Below are positions 25,428 to 34,483 of a stretch of DNA of 45,318 bases, piece by piece. A program made the position numbers and the translations under genes. Source of the DNA: Saprospiraceae bacterium (GTDB taxonomy: Bacteria; Bacteroidota; Bacteroidia; Chitinophagales; Saprospiraceae); NCBI GenBank assembly GCA_029251525.1, contig JAQXDE010000046.1, positions 1 through 45,318 of the forward strand. The letters are read 5' to 3'. How positions within the stretch are numbered: the first letter of the stretch is position 1; every line of letters begins with the position of its first letter. The notes below the pieces were generated by a model. The model did no database searches. It saw only the letters and a program-made list of their open reading frames with translations, and was not told the origin of the DNA.

Positions 25428-27407
25428 ATGGAAAAATTAAATAATTCATCAAGCTATCTATTTGTAACACCTCACAAACAAAAAATATTTGCTGAAATTT
25501 CCTCCTGGAGCAATTCAGATTGCCTCATTTTAGATTTACAAGATGGATGCCCCTCAGCCTTAAAGGCTGGTGCCCGAGCAAATATAAGAACCCACCAAAA
25601 TAATATTTCCAATCTAAAAAGTCAAATAATAATTCGATGTAATCAATTCAGTAATAGATCAGAATACAATAAAGATATTGAGTTACTTGAGCTAGATTTT
25701 ATTGATGGCGTAATGCTTCCATACATAGAAAATATCGAAGATATCATAGAGACTGAAAAGCGATTAAGAGCAATAGAGAAAAAAAATATAGATAGAAAAA
25801 AGATTGAAATCATTCTATTGATAGAAACCGTTTACTCATTTCAAAATTTAGAAAAAATAATTTCTGCTTCCCAAAGAATATCAGGGATTGCCCTAGGACT
25901 CTACGACCTTTTTGCGGAGACCGATGCTGAAATGAATCCTAGAAATGTAAACTTCGTTACCAATAAAGTAATATTCGAAGCAAAGAATGCTAAATTGCCT
26001 TTCATCGACAGCCCGTTTATTGATGTTCACAATTACGCAGGTTTTTTTGCTGATTGCGAGAAATCGGTAAAAAATGGTGCAAATGGAAAAATGATCTTAC
26101 ATCCTGACCAAATTGAAATTGTTAACCAGTATTTTTCAATCGACGAAGAGGAGCGCTCATTACTTAACAAAATAATTTTAGATTATGATGGGGGTTGTAA
26201 TATCACAGAAGCAGGTAAATTCATAGGGCCTCCACTCGTGAAAATCATGAAAAACAAACTTTCTAGGAAAACAACAAAAAAAGTAATTCCAAAAAATAGT
26301 GTTTACCCTAAAGTTTTTAATTACGGTCTAAATCTAGAAACGGTATATGAAGGCCAAATAATTACCTGTCCTTATGAAATAACTATGGACAATTCATGGA
26401 CTACAATTTGGTCATCCTTGGTTTCTATGAGCAATCGAATTGAGACAAGTGACTCCTTCGCAAATCAAATTGGCTTAAAAAGTAAAGTTATGCCTTTTTC
26501 TGCAGTCCTCAATTTAACGCTATGCATGGCGGTTGAGCCATACTCCGAAAATTGTTTGCTTCATTTAGGTTTAGAAGATGTTGTTTATGAAAGCCCTGCA
26601 TATTCTGGTGACACATTTAAATGTTATATCCAAATTGAAAAACTTAGAAATACATCCGATAATAAAAGGAGTGTAATTACGAGCACCCATATTCTCATTA
26701 ACCAAAACTCAGAACGTATTTTATCCTTTAAACGAAATACACTATTCTCTTTTATAACAGAAATAAATTCTAAAACTGGAGAGATTGTAGAAAAAGATAA
26801 AAAACTGTCTAGCCTTTTTATTAAAAAAAAGGATTCCCAAATTGCAAAATTTATTAATTGGAAACTATTACCTAAAAGGCTTTGTGATAACAATAAATTT
26901 GAGAAAAGGGATTTGATTATACATGATGCAAGTCGCCTTATAAGTGAAAGTGAAAACTTACTCTTCACAACTTTATTCAGAAATACGCATCCTATCCATT
27001 TTAATTATTTGAGGTATAAAAAAAATGATATTGTAATCTGTGGAGGCTTTGTTATGGCAGTAGTCCTTTCAAATGCTTTGAAAGATTTTAAACAGGTAAT
27101 TGATCAAAAAATAATTTCCTGCTCTCACATTAACAAAATTGGGACAAATGATACGATAAGCTCAGTTAGTTTTATTCATCGATGTGAAGTTGATCGTAAT
27201 TATGAAGTGCTAACAATTAAAACGATTGGCCTGAGGAATATTGATGCTGCCATTGAGTTAAAAAATAGACCATGGCCTATTTCTTTATTTGACATGAAAG
27301 ATTTAAGACCTGCAGCTTTAGAGTCATTGTTGCAAAAGGAAATGCCAGAACTTTTTCATAAAGTTTGTGTCCAGCTGCTTTGGAAAATTTGGAGACCACT
27401 AAAATAA
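25428..27407 (+). CDS. Fusion: CitE-like CoA lyase plus mesaconyl/itaconyl-CoA hydratase-like double hotdog
   Basis: A 659-residue cytoplasmic protein. Residues 1-275 are a CitE/HpcH-type lyase: LILDLQDG at 33-40, KAGARANIR at 46-54, the Mg-binding pair E133 (LLIET) and probably D160 (GLYDLF), and KMILHPDQI at 221-229. Residues 297-440 form a degenerate hotdog with PAYSGDTF at 390-397 and ILINQNSERIL at 422-432. Residues about 475-640 form an active hotdog with LFRNTHPIHFN at 516-526, the hydration motif of mesaconyl-CoA hydratases (Mch). Together they could hydrate mesaconyl- or itaconyl-CoA and split the product to glyoxylate plus propionyl-CoA, or to pyruvate plus acetyl-CoA. These steps are normally done by two separate enzymes. 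The domain calls are firm; the substrate is inferred. No neighbour belongs to either pathway. Confidence 0.82.
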   Translation: MEKLNNSSSYLFVTPHKQKIFAEISSWSNSDCLILDLQDGCPSALKAGARANIRTHQNNISNLKSQIIIRCNQFSNRSEYNKDIELLELDFIDGVMLPYIENIEDIIETEKRLRAIEKKNIDRKKIEIILLIETVYSFQNLEKIISASQRISGIALGLYDLFAETDAEMNPRNVNFVTNKVIFEAKNAKLPFIDSPFIDVHNYAGFFADCEKSVKNGANGKMILHPDQIEIVNQYFSIDEEERSLLNKIILDYDGGCNITEAGKFIGPPLVKIMKNKLSRKTTKKVIPKNSVYPKVFNYGLNLETVYEGQIITCPYEITMDNSWTTIWSSLVSMSNRIETSDSFANQIGLKSKVMPFSAVLNLTLCMAVEPYSENCLLHLGLEDVVYESPAYSGDTFKCYIQIEKLRNTSDNKRSVITSTHILINQNSERILSFKRNTLFSFITEINSKTGEIVEKDKKLSSLFIKKKDSQIAKFINWKLLPKRLCDNNKFEKRDLIIHDASRLISESENLLFTTLFRNTHPIHFNYLRYKKNDIVICGGFVMAVVLSNALKDFKQVIDQKIISCSHINKIGTNDTISSVSFIHRCEVDRNYEVLTIKTIGLRNIDAAIELKNRPWPISLFDMKDLRPAALESLLQKEMPELFHKVCVQLLWKIWRPLK

Positions 27408-27412
27408 CTAAT

Positions 27413-27484
27413 CCTAACAATGTTCATTACAATTATATGAACTATTCTAATTGAATACAAGACACCACTAGCAGTAATTAAAAG
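27413..27484 (+). repeat. Boundary-like element with internal hairpin
   Basis: It starts CTAACAATGTTCATTACAA six bases after the lyase stop and ends ACCACTAGCAGTAATTAAAAG. TGTTCAT pairs with ATGAAC (27421-27441). The right end keeps TAGCAGTAATTAAAA. An ATG at 27506 opens a frame of only 14 codons. Confidence 0.4.
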
Positions 27485-27697
27485 AAATTTCAAAAATAAA
27501 ATCAAATGAAATTCCCATCCTTTAATTCAAAAAATTCAAAGGTTTTCTAAATTTTTAAAACTAAATACTATAATTAATTAGCTTTTGACAAAGTTAAAAA
27601 TCATGTTTTTATAATTAAATAATAACAATACATATACGGCAGTAGAGGTTGTGCTACTCCCCTGCCCATATTCAAGAGCGCTATCAAAATTGAGAAC
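27485..27697. other. Intergenic, no gene seen
   Basis: AT-rich; positions 27636-27665 (ACGGCAGTAGAGGTTGTGCT) are less so. No clear feature. Confidence 0.3.
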
Positions 27698-28153
27698 ATG
27701 AATAAAAACAAAATATCATTATTAATAACAACAATATTAATAATTAACCTTTTAGGTTGCTCAAAGGATGATAGTGGTGTTGAGGAAATCAACAGTACTT
27801 CATGGACAATAACTGTAGGAGCTTTTAGCTTAAACAATGGAATCTTTACGGCACTTGGAAATGAATTGATTTTTGACTCCAAAGAAGAGTGTCAAGTTTG
27901 GAGTAGAACTGCACAAGGTGACAATCATAATTCAAATAGTCATTTACACTATAATGCAGCTGCAGATGTTTCGTACGATAATAACTTAATAATCTTTTCT
28001 TGGACAGAGTATGGCCCTGAAATAACCCAAGCGTCTATAGAGAACACCTGCTCTGATGGAGTTAATGGGGTTAGTAAAGTGGTTAACGACTATAATTATT
28101 ATCAAGATAAACCTAATGTTTACCTTAAGATAACCAATGTAGTCGAAAACTAA
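27698..28153 (+). CDS. Small predicted lipoprotein
   Basis: A 151-residue protein with a lipoprotein signal (IINLLGC, lipidated Cys at about residue 22) and an acidic linker after it (SKDDSGVEE). The mature domain has two to three cysteines (ECQVWS, ENTCSDGV) and a beta-rich pattern. Not recognised. It lies alone on the plus strand and is followed by another boundary-like element. Confidence 0.7.
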   Translation: MNKNKISLLITTILIINLLGCSKDDSGVEEINSTSWTITVGAFSLNNGIFTALGNELIFDSKEECQVWSRTAQGDNHNSNSHLHYNAAADVSYDNNLIIFSWTEYGPEITQASIENTCSDGVNGVSKVVNDYNYYQDKPNVYLKITNVVEN

Positions 28154-28168
28154 ACTTACGAATTTTGA

Positions 28169-28255
28169 ACAACATCTACTCATTTTATATGAGGGATAGC
28201 GCTCTTCAGAATGCTTCACTTCATACACTAACCATTGTGAACCATCAATAAAAAC
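28169..28255 (+). repeat. Boundary-like element with internal hairpin
   Basis: It starts GAACAACATCTACTCATTTT soon after the stop at 28153 and ends ACACTAACCATTGTGAACCA just before the DinB-like gene. CTCAT pairs with ATGAG at 28179-28193. The two ends match copies at 706 and 742 loosely. Confidence 0.35.
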
Positions 28256-28260
28256 TAAAA

Positions 28261-28302
28261 ATGAAAATTGAAAATTGAAAAATGAAAATTGAAAATTGAA
28301 AA
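28261..28302 (+). repeat. Tandem repeat on the start codon of the DinB-like gene
   Basis: The unit ATG-AAAATTG-AAAATTG-AAAA (21 bp) occurs twice in a row, and each half contains AAAATTG twice. Both ATGs (28261, 28282) read MKIEN and then stop. Removal of one 7-bp unit would put ATG 28282 in frame with the downstream gene as MKIEKLKF. Slippage can therefore switch the start. Confidence 0.8.
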
Positions 28303-28827
28303 ACTTAAATTTCCAATAGGGAAATATATCCCTAACAAAAATCCAAACAAAACATTACTCAAGAAATGGATAGATGATATTGAGCTCTTTCCAGCAAGAG
28401 TTGAAGGTTTAACAAAAGATATCCCAACTAATAAACTTAGTTGGAAGTATAGACCGAATGGTTGGATGGTTAAACAAATAATACATCATTGTGCAGATAG
28501 CAATATGAATAGTGTGATTCGGTTCAAACTTGCTTTAACAGAGCAAAATCCTACTATAAGACCATATTACGAGGACAGATGGGCTGTTTTAAATGACTCA
28601 TTGACTGATGAAATAAATGAATCTCTAATTCTTTTAAATGGACTACATAAAAGATGGACTCGCCTTTTAAAGTATTTGACAAAAGAACAATTAGAAATGG
28701 AATTCTTGCATCCTATAAATGGCAGGAAATTTAGTTTAGCTGAAACATTGGTATTTACTCATGGCATTGTAACCATCATTTGGCTCATATAAAAAATGGA
28801 ATTAACTCAAAGGGAAAATATAATTGA
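28289..28827 (+). pseudogene. DinB/YfiT-type putative metal hydrolase, frameshifted
   Basis: The long frame runs from a TTG at 28289 to a stop at 28790 (167 codons) and matches the YfiT/BstA branch of the DinB fold: LKFPIGKYIP, NGWMVKQIIHHCADSNMNS and RFKLALTEQNPTI. The normal end with the metal-binding histidines is lost. In the next frame, however, the DNA reads SWHCNHHLAHIKNG up to the TGA at 28825, so one base is missing near 28754-28756. The family is a dimeric four-helix bundle that binds a divalent metal through three His. As written, two ligands are missing and the ATGs are out of frame. It is a pseudogene or a phase-variable gene. A short frame (28797-28889, MELTQRENIIEWCEKKDI) overlaps the end. 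Confidence 0.75.
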
Positions 28828-28976
28828 ATGGTGTGAAAAAAAGGATATTACAATTAGGGTATTCGGTTTACGGAAGGTTATTACTTTCTAACACACTACT
28901 TTTTATATACTTCGAACTAAAAGAACAAAGCGCCTTAAAAGAAACTTAGTATAGGGAAATCTTTTTAGGACAGGGG

Positions 28977-29405
28977 TCAATTGATTATTTTAATGTCTTG
29001 GATCATTGAATAATATCGTTTCTTAATAGTGGATACAATCAACGACCTTTCTAAATTCAATCCCTCAATATTATCAATTTCATTGAATTTACGCAGGTGC
29101 TTATCTCCCCAAATACTTATATCAATAAGTATAGACGACAACTCAATCGTCTTCTCTGCAAGTATATAAATATTTTCTTTTTTGTTGTCTACTCTCTTTT
29201 GTTTCGTAATTAAGCCATAGGATGTTAAAAGTTTTAATCGAGAAGATAGTATGCTTGGTGCAATCTGCTCTTCTGACATTGAAAATTCCTTAAAAGTCAT
29301 TTTATGATTTAATAGCATATCCCTAACAATAAGCAATGACCATTTATCACCAATGATATCTAAAGTTGAAGCTATCGGACAACCTGAACGAAAATTATTT
29401 TTCAT
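28977..29405 (-). CDS. HxlR-family transcriptional regulator
   Basis: A 142-residue winged-helix regulator. The N-terminus FRSGCPIASTLDIIGDKWSL is the HxlR signature, with the conserved Cys9 that serves as a redox or electrophile sensor in relatives such as YodB. LLNHKMTFKEFSMSEEQIAP and ILSSRLKLLTSYGLI form the DNA-binding helices and wing. It is divergent from the alpha/beta hydrolase at 29487 with 81 bp between the starts, so it probably controls that gene and itself. Confidence 0.92.
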   Translation of the reverse strand: MKNNFRSGCPIASTLDIIGDKWSLLIVRDMLLNHKMTFKEFSMSEEQIAPSILSSRLKLLTSYGLITKQKRVDNKKENIYILAEKTIELSSILIDISIWGDKHLRKFNEIDNIEGLNLERSLIVSTIKKRYYSMIQDIKIIN

Positions 29406-29486
29406 TTTTTCAAAATATTACTATTAATTTGAAAGTAATTTTATAAATTTGCTATCATAACACTAGTAAAATTAAAAAATATTTCG

Positions 29487-30461
29487 ATGATTAAACAAGA
29501 TAAATTAACAAAAATCAATTTGTACGATAAGTTAAATGCTGCTTTTGTCAGTCTAATAACTCCTGAAATGCCAGGATTGAAGAAAATCCGAAAACAAAAT
29601 TCTTATTCAAAAAAACCTACTATTGTGCGACCATTTGAGATGCCATTAGAATTTATTTCAATTGACGGAGTTAAAATTAGAATGGCTAAATCTATTATCA
29701 ATAGTCAAAATAAAGAAACAATTGTATTTTTATCCGCCTTTCCTCATAGTGTCATTGCATATTCGCCTATATGGGAAGCACTAAAGAAAGAGTATAACCT
29801 TTATGCCTATGATTTGCCAGGATTTGGAGCAAGTGAAACGAAGTCTGAGTACATGTCATTTGAGTTTCAAGGTAATTTCCTAAATTCCTTTTTGATTCAT
29901 TTTGACATTAAAAATTCTCATTTAGTTGCTCCAGACGTTGGCATGGCAAGTGCATTGTCTTACGTTATCAATCATAAGAATAAAGTTAAATCAATGATGA
30001 TTGGTGATGGACCTGCTGCATTACCTACATCTGAACCAAGTATTATGAAAAAAATGGTGCACTCAAGTTTTTGGCGAACCATGTTCATAATTGCAGGAAG
30101 TGGCGCTTTGATTGAATCAGCAAAGAACTTAGGGAATGTCAGATATGTTCCAAATAAATATGAGTTATCAGACTATAAAAACTCACACAAAGGAAAAGTA
30201 GCCAACAGTATGAAGTGGTTTAAAAAATACCCCGAAGCATTAAAAAATGTTGATAGAAATCTAAAAAACATCCAAATTCCCACAAAAATATTTTGGGGTG
30301 AACATGAAGCTATTTTACATAAAGAAAATGGGATAAATCTTAACAAGCGAATGCCTAATAGCGAACTTGAAATATTTGAAAACTGCGGACACTTCGTATA
30401 TCAAGATGATTATCCTAGATTTATCGGGATGATTCAATCATGGGTTGAGAAGCATAAATAA
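29487..30461 (+). CDS. Alpha/beta hydrolase, haloalkane dehalogenase-like
   Basis: A 324-residue cytoplasmic enzyme. The core motifs are YDLPGFGASE at 108-117, the nucleophile elbow VAPDVGMASAL with D150 as nucleophile, FWGEHEAI for the acid and NCGHFVYQDD with H302. An Asp nucleophile is that of haloalkane dehalogenases and epoxide hydrolases, not of esterases. The Trp that follows the nucleophile in dehalogenases (DWGG) is Val here, and the HGxP oxyanion motif is SAFP. It may therefore act on a different substrate. The adjacent HxlR gene suggests induction by a reactive or aromatic compound. Confidence 0.83.
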   Translation: MIKQDKLTKINLYDKLNAAFVSLITPEMPGLKKIRKQNSYSKKPTIVRPFEMPLEFISIDGVKIRMAKSIINSQNKETIVFLSAFPHSVIAYSPIWEALKKEYNLYAYDLPGFGASETKSEYMSFEFQGNFLNSFLIHFDIKNSHLVAPDVGMASALSYVINHKNKVKSMMIGDGPAALPTSEPSIMKKMVHSSFWRTMFIIAGSGALIESAKNLGNVRYVPNKYELSDYKNSHKGKVANSMKWFKKYPEALKNVDRNLKNIQIPTKIFWGEHEAILHKENGINLNKRMPNSELEIFENCGHFVYQDDYPRFIGMIQSWVEKHK

Positions 30462-30991
30462 AAGAGCCAATTCATAAATATATTGTAGTCCCTGCGTAAC
30501 GTGTATTCCCAGCTCATTGAGTGATCATGGACGTTGGTTTTAAATCCATAACCATAATTCTGATATAGTTTTTCGTGGAGGAATAATGAAAGCCCACATC
30601 GAATCATGAAACCATACCACGAGTACCGCACACAACGAAACCAAAATGGCTCGTGACTAAGAAAATCCATACTGTTTCCTGGAATCCTAGTAGGTGTATT
30701 GCTATCTAATCCATTTGATGGCTTTATAAAATGGAAAGACTATGCATGAATAAAAATAATACTAGCATTACTATTTTTAATCTATTGGGCTACCTGATCC
30801 TATATGCTAACAAGGTATACACGGCAATTACTCCTCTAGAATAGTTACTGCGTCACCCTGTTCGTTTTAATAATAAAAACTATTATCATAAAAAATATTT
30901 TCTAATTTTCTTTTAAGCCTAATAAGTAATTGCTTTGGCCAACTATATGGCCAAATTCAATTGAAAACTTAATGTTAGTGAAAATGGATTT
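30462..30991. other. Intergenic with possible relics
   Basis: A minus-strand frame at 30434-30670 has unusually rich coding-like composition (Trp, His, Cys) but no known family. A plus-strand stretch near 30690-30750 reads LVGVLLSNPFDGFIKW before a stop. Both may be remains of genes. Nothing functional can be supported. Confidence 0.3.
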
Positions 30992-31028
30992 AAAAAAACC
31001 GTCGAGTGTTAAGATAAACACCCGACGG
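30992..31028 (-). terminator. Intrinsic terminator, minus strand
   Basis: Read on the minus strand, CCGTCGGGTGTT pairs with AACACTCGACGG (one mismatch) around TATCTT and is followed at once by seven T. This is a classic terminator for leftward transcripts such as that of the gene ending at 31512, about 480 bp upstream. The gap between holds no clear gene. Confidence 0.8.
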
Positions 31029-31511
31029 AAGACTGTTCTTTACTACTAAAATGGCGTGTGATAGTAATCATAAAAACAGGTCTTAATTTAAATTTAACAT
31101 TTATAACTTCTTACGATAATTTGAAAACAAAATTGACAAAGTCAAAATTCATACTTTTATTAAAGATCAAAAACAATATAATTACAAATAATAAAAAACA
31201 AGTTCGTAACGTTTTTTGATATCCAAATTATAAAAGAAACTCCTGCATTAAAAAAGATACGTACTTGTTTTTCAATTTATTTCAGCCATTTTTTTTAAAA
31301 TTAATTCCCTCTGACAAAAAATAAATAGCTTCTCATTTTGAATTTTTTCCTCAAAAAAGTAATTGCTTATTCTCATAAAAGATATTTTCATTTTTGATAT
31401 AAAAAATCAAAACTAAACAATGTGTATAACGGGAATTAGGGGCCACTAGATCGTAATTAATGTAAATAAAATTGCTAAAAATTAGCAAAAGTGATGTTAT
31501 TCTCGATAAAA
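31029..31511. other. Long 3' region of the FAD/Fe-S gene, no gene seen
   Basis: Very AT-rich. If the terminator at 30992-31028 is the one used, this is a 480-base untranslated 3' part of the leftward transcript. No conserved structure recognised. Confidence 0.3.
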
Positions 31512-34457
31512 CTAGTAGGTACTTTTGCTTAGCACAGACCATAACAATTCAATGGGATGTATTACTTCCCTTTGAGTTGCATCCAAAATTTGGTGCCTAC
31601 AACTAGTCCCTGAAGCAACAACAATAGTGTTGGTAGAGGCTTTCTTAATCGCAGGAAACAACACAAGATTTCCTATTTGCTGACTTACCTCAAAGTGTTC
31701 TTTTTCGTAACCAAAGGAACCTGCCATACCACAACAACCTGAGGGTATTAAAGATACATGATGATGCTCAGGCAATGACAGTACATAAATAGTATCTTCA
31801 ATATTTCCTAGTGACTTTTGATGACAATGCCCATGCAGTAAAATTTGTTTTTGTTCCTTGGAGAAATTTTTTGAATTAATTTTTCCTTTTTTTGCCTCCC
31901 TGGCTAAAAACTCCTCAATCATAAAGGTATTTTTACTAATATTTTTAGCAATTTCTATATTTCCTTTATCAACTATTTTAGGGTACTCATCTCGGAAACT
32001 TAAAATAGCAGAAGGTTCAATACCCACTAAAGGAATATCTTCATTGATGAGATCTTTAAAAATACGAACGTTGGAATTAGCCATTTTTCTTGCTCTTAGT
32101 AATAAACCTTTGGAGATAGCTGCCCTACCACTTTCAGAATGTTTTATTAATTTGACATCATATTTTAAAGCTTGAAGTAATTGAATACTTTTTATACCTA
32201 TTTCTGTATCGTTCCAGTTTGTAAACTCATCACAAAACAGATAAACGGATCCATTATCTGCATCCTTACATTTATAATTTTTTTGATACCACTTTCGTAA
32301 ACTAAATTTATGAATAGTTGGAATGGATCTTTTGGAAGCTATTCCTAATAACTTCTTTGCTATAGCTGAAAGCAATGGATTGGTCAGAAAAAAATTATAA
32401 ACTCCAGGTAAGATTCCGCCTAATTTATTAAACTCATTGATGTAAGCAAAAGCCCTTGCTCTAAATGGTACTCCATTTATTTTATAGTAATGATGCAAAA
32501 ATTCAGCTTTTAAAGTAGACATGTCGACATTTGATGGACATTCGGATGTACATGCTTTACAGGACAAACACAGATCCATTACTTCCATAATTTCTTTGTG
32601 ATCAAAAGGGTTCTGTTGGTCACTCTTGGTTAAAAACTCTCTAAGTGTATTTGCACGAGCTCTGGTCGTATCCTTCTCATTTCTTGTTGCTTGATAGCTT
32701 GGACACATTGTACCTCCTGATAATGGTAGTTTTCGACAATCACCTGAACCATTACACTTTTCCGCTGCTCGTAATATTCCTCCCTTTCCAGAAAAGTCAA
32801 AAACGCTTTCTATCTCATTTACTATTTTATCAGGTTCATAACGAAGCATTGTATTCATCACAGGAGTATTGACTATCTTATTTGGATTAAATATACCTTT
32901 AGGATCCCAAATTGATTTTATTCTTTTAAACAATTCATAATTCTCATTTCCTACCATCATTGGGATAAAGGCTCCTCGTAACCTCCCATCGCCGTGTTCC
33001 CCACTTAAAGAACCCTCATATTTCTTAACAATTTCTGCAGACGCTTTACTGATATGGTAGAAGTCTTCTACATCCTTTGATTTTTTCAAATTTAAAATAG
33101 GCCGCAAATGCAATTCCCCTGCTCCAGCATGTGCATAAATAACTTGTTTCTGGTTAAAGCTCTCCATCATGCTACCAACCTCTTCTATGTATTCAGCCAG
33201 ATCATCTAGCGCTACGGCTGTATCTTCAATGCAGGCAACTGCTTTTTTATCTCCAGGAATATTTGCTAATAGCCCCAAACCTGCTTTCCTTAAATCTCTG
33301 ACCTTTTTTGTATGTTCTGATTTAATAATAGGAAAAGCATAGCCCATTTTTCTCTTTTCTAAATCAGCTATCAATTGTTCAGCCTTCTCAATTGCCTCTT
33401 GGTTAGTGTTTTCTCTAAACTCAATCATTAATAATCCCGCTGGATCACCCTCTATAAACCAACGATTTTTTTGATATTTGATATTCTCTTTTGTGCAATC
33501 AAGAATAATTTTATCGATCAACTCACACTGTGTGGGTTGATGTTTCATTGCTATTTTAGTCGCTCTAAGGCTTTCAAGGATATCAGTAAAATGTACAGCT
33601 ACAATTACGTCTACCGGCTTTTGTAAAACATCAAGATTCAATTTTATTTCTGTTGTAAAAGCTAGTGTGCCCTCCGAACCGCAGAGTAGTTTACAAAAAT
33701 CGAATTCAATTTTTTGCTCGGAGAATAGTTCTGTTTCTAAAAGGTAATCAATTGCATAACCAGTATTCCTCCTATGAATAGTACTTTTTGGGAAATGTTT
33801 TCTAATATTCGTCTGATTAATAGGCCTCATCAGTTCAGCATATATATGCCTGTAGACTTCTCCCTCGAGTGTTTCTAATTTTGTTTTGCTAAAAAAAGAA
33901 GCCTTATTTGTTTTTTTGAAGGTAACCTCCGAACCATTAGATAAAAGTGTTTTGATTTCAAGTACATGATCTCTTGTTGAACCATAGACAATGGATGTAG
34001 TACCGGAAGAGTTATTACCCACCATTCCACCCATGGTTGCCCTATTGGCTGTTGATGTGATAGGACTAAAAAACAAACCATATGGCTTGAGGAATGTGTT
34101 CAACTCATCTCGCACAACACCAGGTTGTACTCTTACCCATTTTTCTTGCTGATTGATTTCTAAAATCTGATTGAAATTTTTAGAGACATCCACTATAATA
34201 CCATTTCCTACAACCTGCCCAGCCAGAGAAGTTCCTGCACCACGAGGAATTAGAGAAACTTGATATTTATTAGCAAAATGGATAAGTTTTTTTAAATCAG
34301 AATTATTTTTTGGTGTAGTAACTGCGAGGGGTAATTCTCTGTAAACGGAAGCATCTGTAGCATATATTACTTTCATCATATCACTATGATAAAAATCTCC
34401 ATCAAGTTCTGCTGCAATCGTTTCTAATACTATTTTGTCTATTGTTGAATAATTCAT
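31512..34457 (-). CDS. FAD-linked oxidase with Fe-S domain (D-2-hydroxyacid dehydrogenase type)
   Basis: A 981-residue fused flavoprotein of the YdiJ/D-lactate and D-2-hydroxyglutarate dehydrogenase kind, close to the usual length. Residues 1-270 hold the FAD-binding domain (IPRGAGTSLAGQVVG near 72). Residues 280-545 form the FAD-oxidase C-terminal domain (HGDGRLRG). The Fe-S part has CNGSGDCR near 566 and CLSCKACTSECPS near 627. The last part is a CCG domain (CCGMAGSFGYEKEHFE near 907). It should oxidise a D-2-hydroxyacid and pass electrons to the quinone pool. An isochorismatase-like gene lies upstream on the same strand, with a terminator-like hairpin between. Confidence 0.9.
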   Translation of the reverse strand: MNYSTIDKIVLETIAAELDGDFYHSDMMKVIYATDASVYRELPLAVTTPKNNSDLKKLIHFANKYQVSLIPRGAGTSLAGQVVGNGIIVDVSKNFNQILEINQQEKWVRVQPGVVRDELNTFLKPYGLFFSPITSTANRATMGGMVGNNSSGTTSIVYGSTRDHVLEIKTLLSNGSEVTFKKTNKASFFSKTKLETLEGEVYRHIYAELMRPINQTNIRKHFPKSTIHRRNTGYAIDYLLETELFSEQKIEFDFCKLLCGSEGTLAFTTEIKLNLDVLQKPVDVIVAVHFTDILESLRATKIAMKHQPTQCELIDKIILDCTKENIKYQKNRWFIEGDPAGLLMIEFRENTNQEAIEKAEQLIADLEKRKMGYAFPIIKSEHTKKVRDLRKAGLGLLANIPGDKKAVACIEDTAVALDDLAEYIEEVGSMMESFNQKQVIYAHAGAGELHLRPILNLKKSKDVEDFYHISKASAEIVKKYEGSLSGEHGDGRLRGAFIPMMVGNENYELFKRIKSIWDPKGIFNPNKIVNTPVMNTMLRYEPDKIVNEIESVFDFSGKGGILRAAEKCNGSGDCRKLPLSGGTMCPSYQATRNEKDTTRARANTLREFLTKSDQQNPFDHKEIMEVMDLCLSCKACTSECPSNVDMSTLKAEFLHHYYKINGVPFRARAFAYINEFNKLGGILPGVYNFFLTNPLLSAIAKKLLGIASKRSIPTIHKFSLRKWYQKNYKCKDADNGSVYLFCDEFTNWNDTEIGIKSIQLLQALKYDVKLIKHSESGRAAISKGLLLRARKMANSNVRIFKDLINEDIPLVGIEPSAILSFRDEYPKIVDKGNIEIAKNISKNTFMIEEFLAREAKKGKINSKNFSKEQKQILLHGHCHQKSLGNIEDTIYVLSLPEHHHVSLIPSGCCGMAGSFGYEKEHFEVSQQIGNLVLFPAIKKASTNTIVVASGTSCRHQILDATQREVIHPIELLWSVLSKSTY

Positions 34458-34483
34458 GATAAAACTATTTTCAAGATGTTGCC

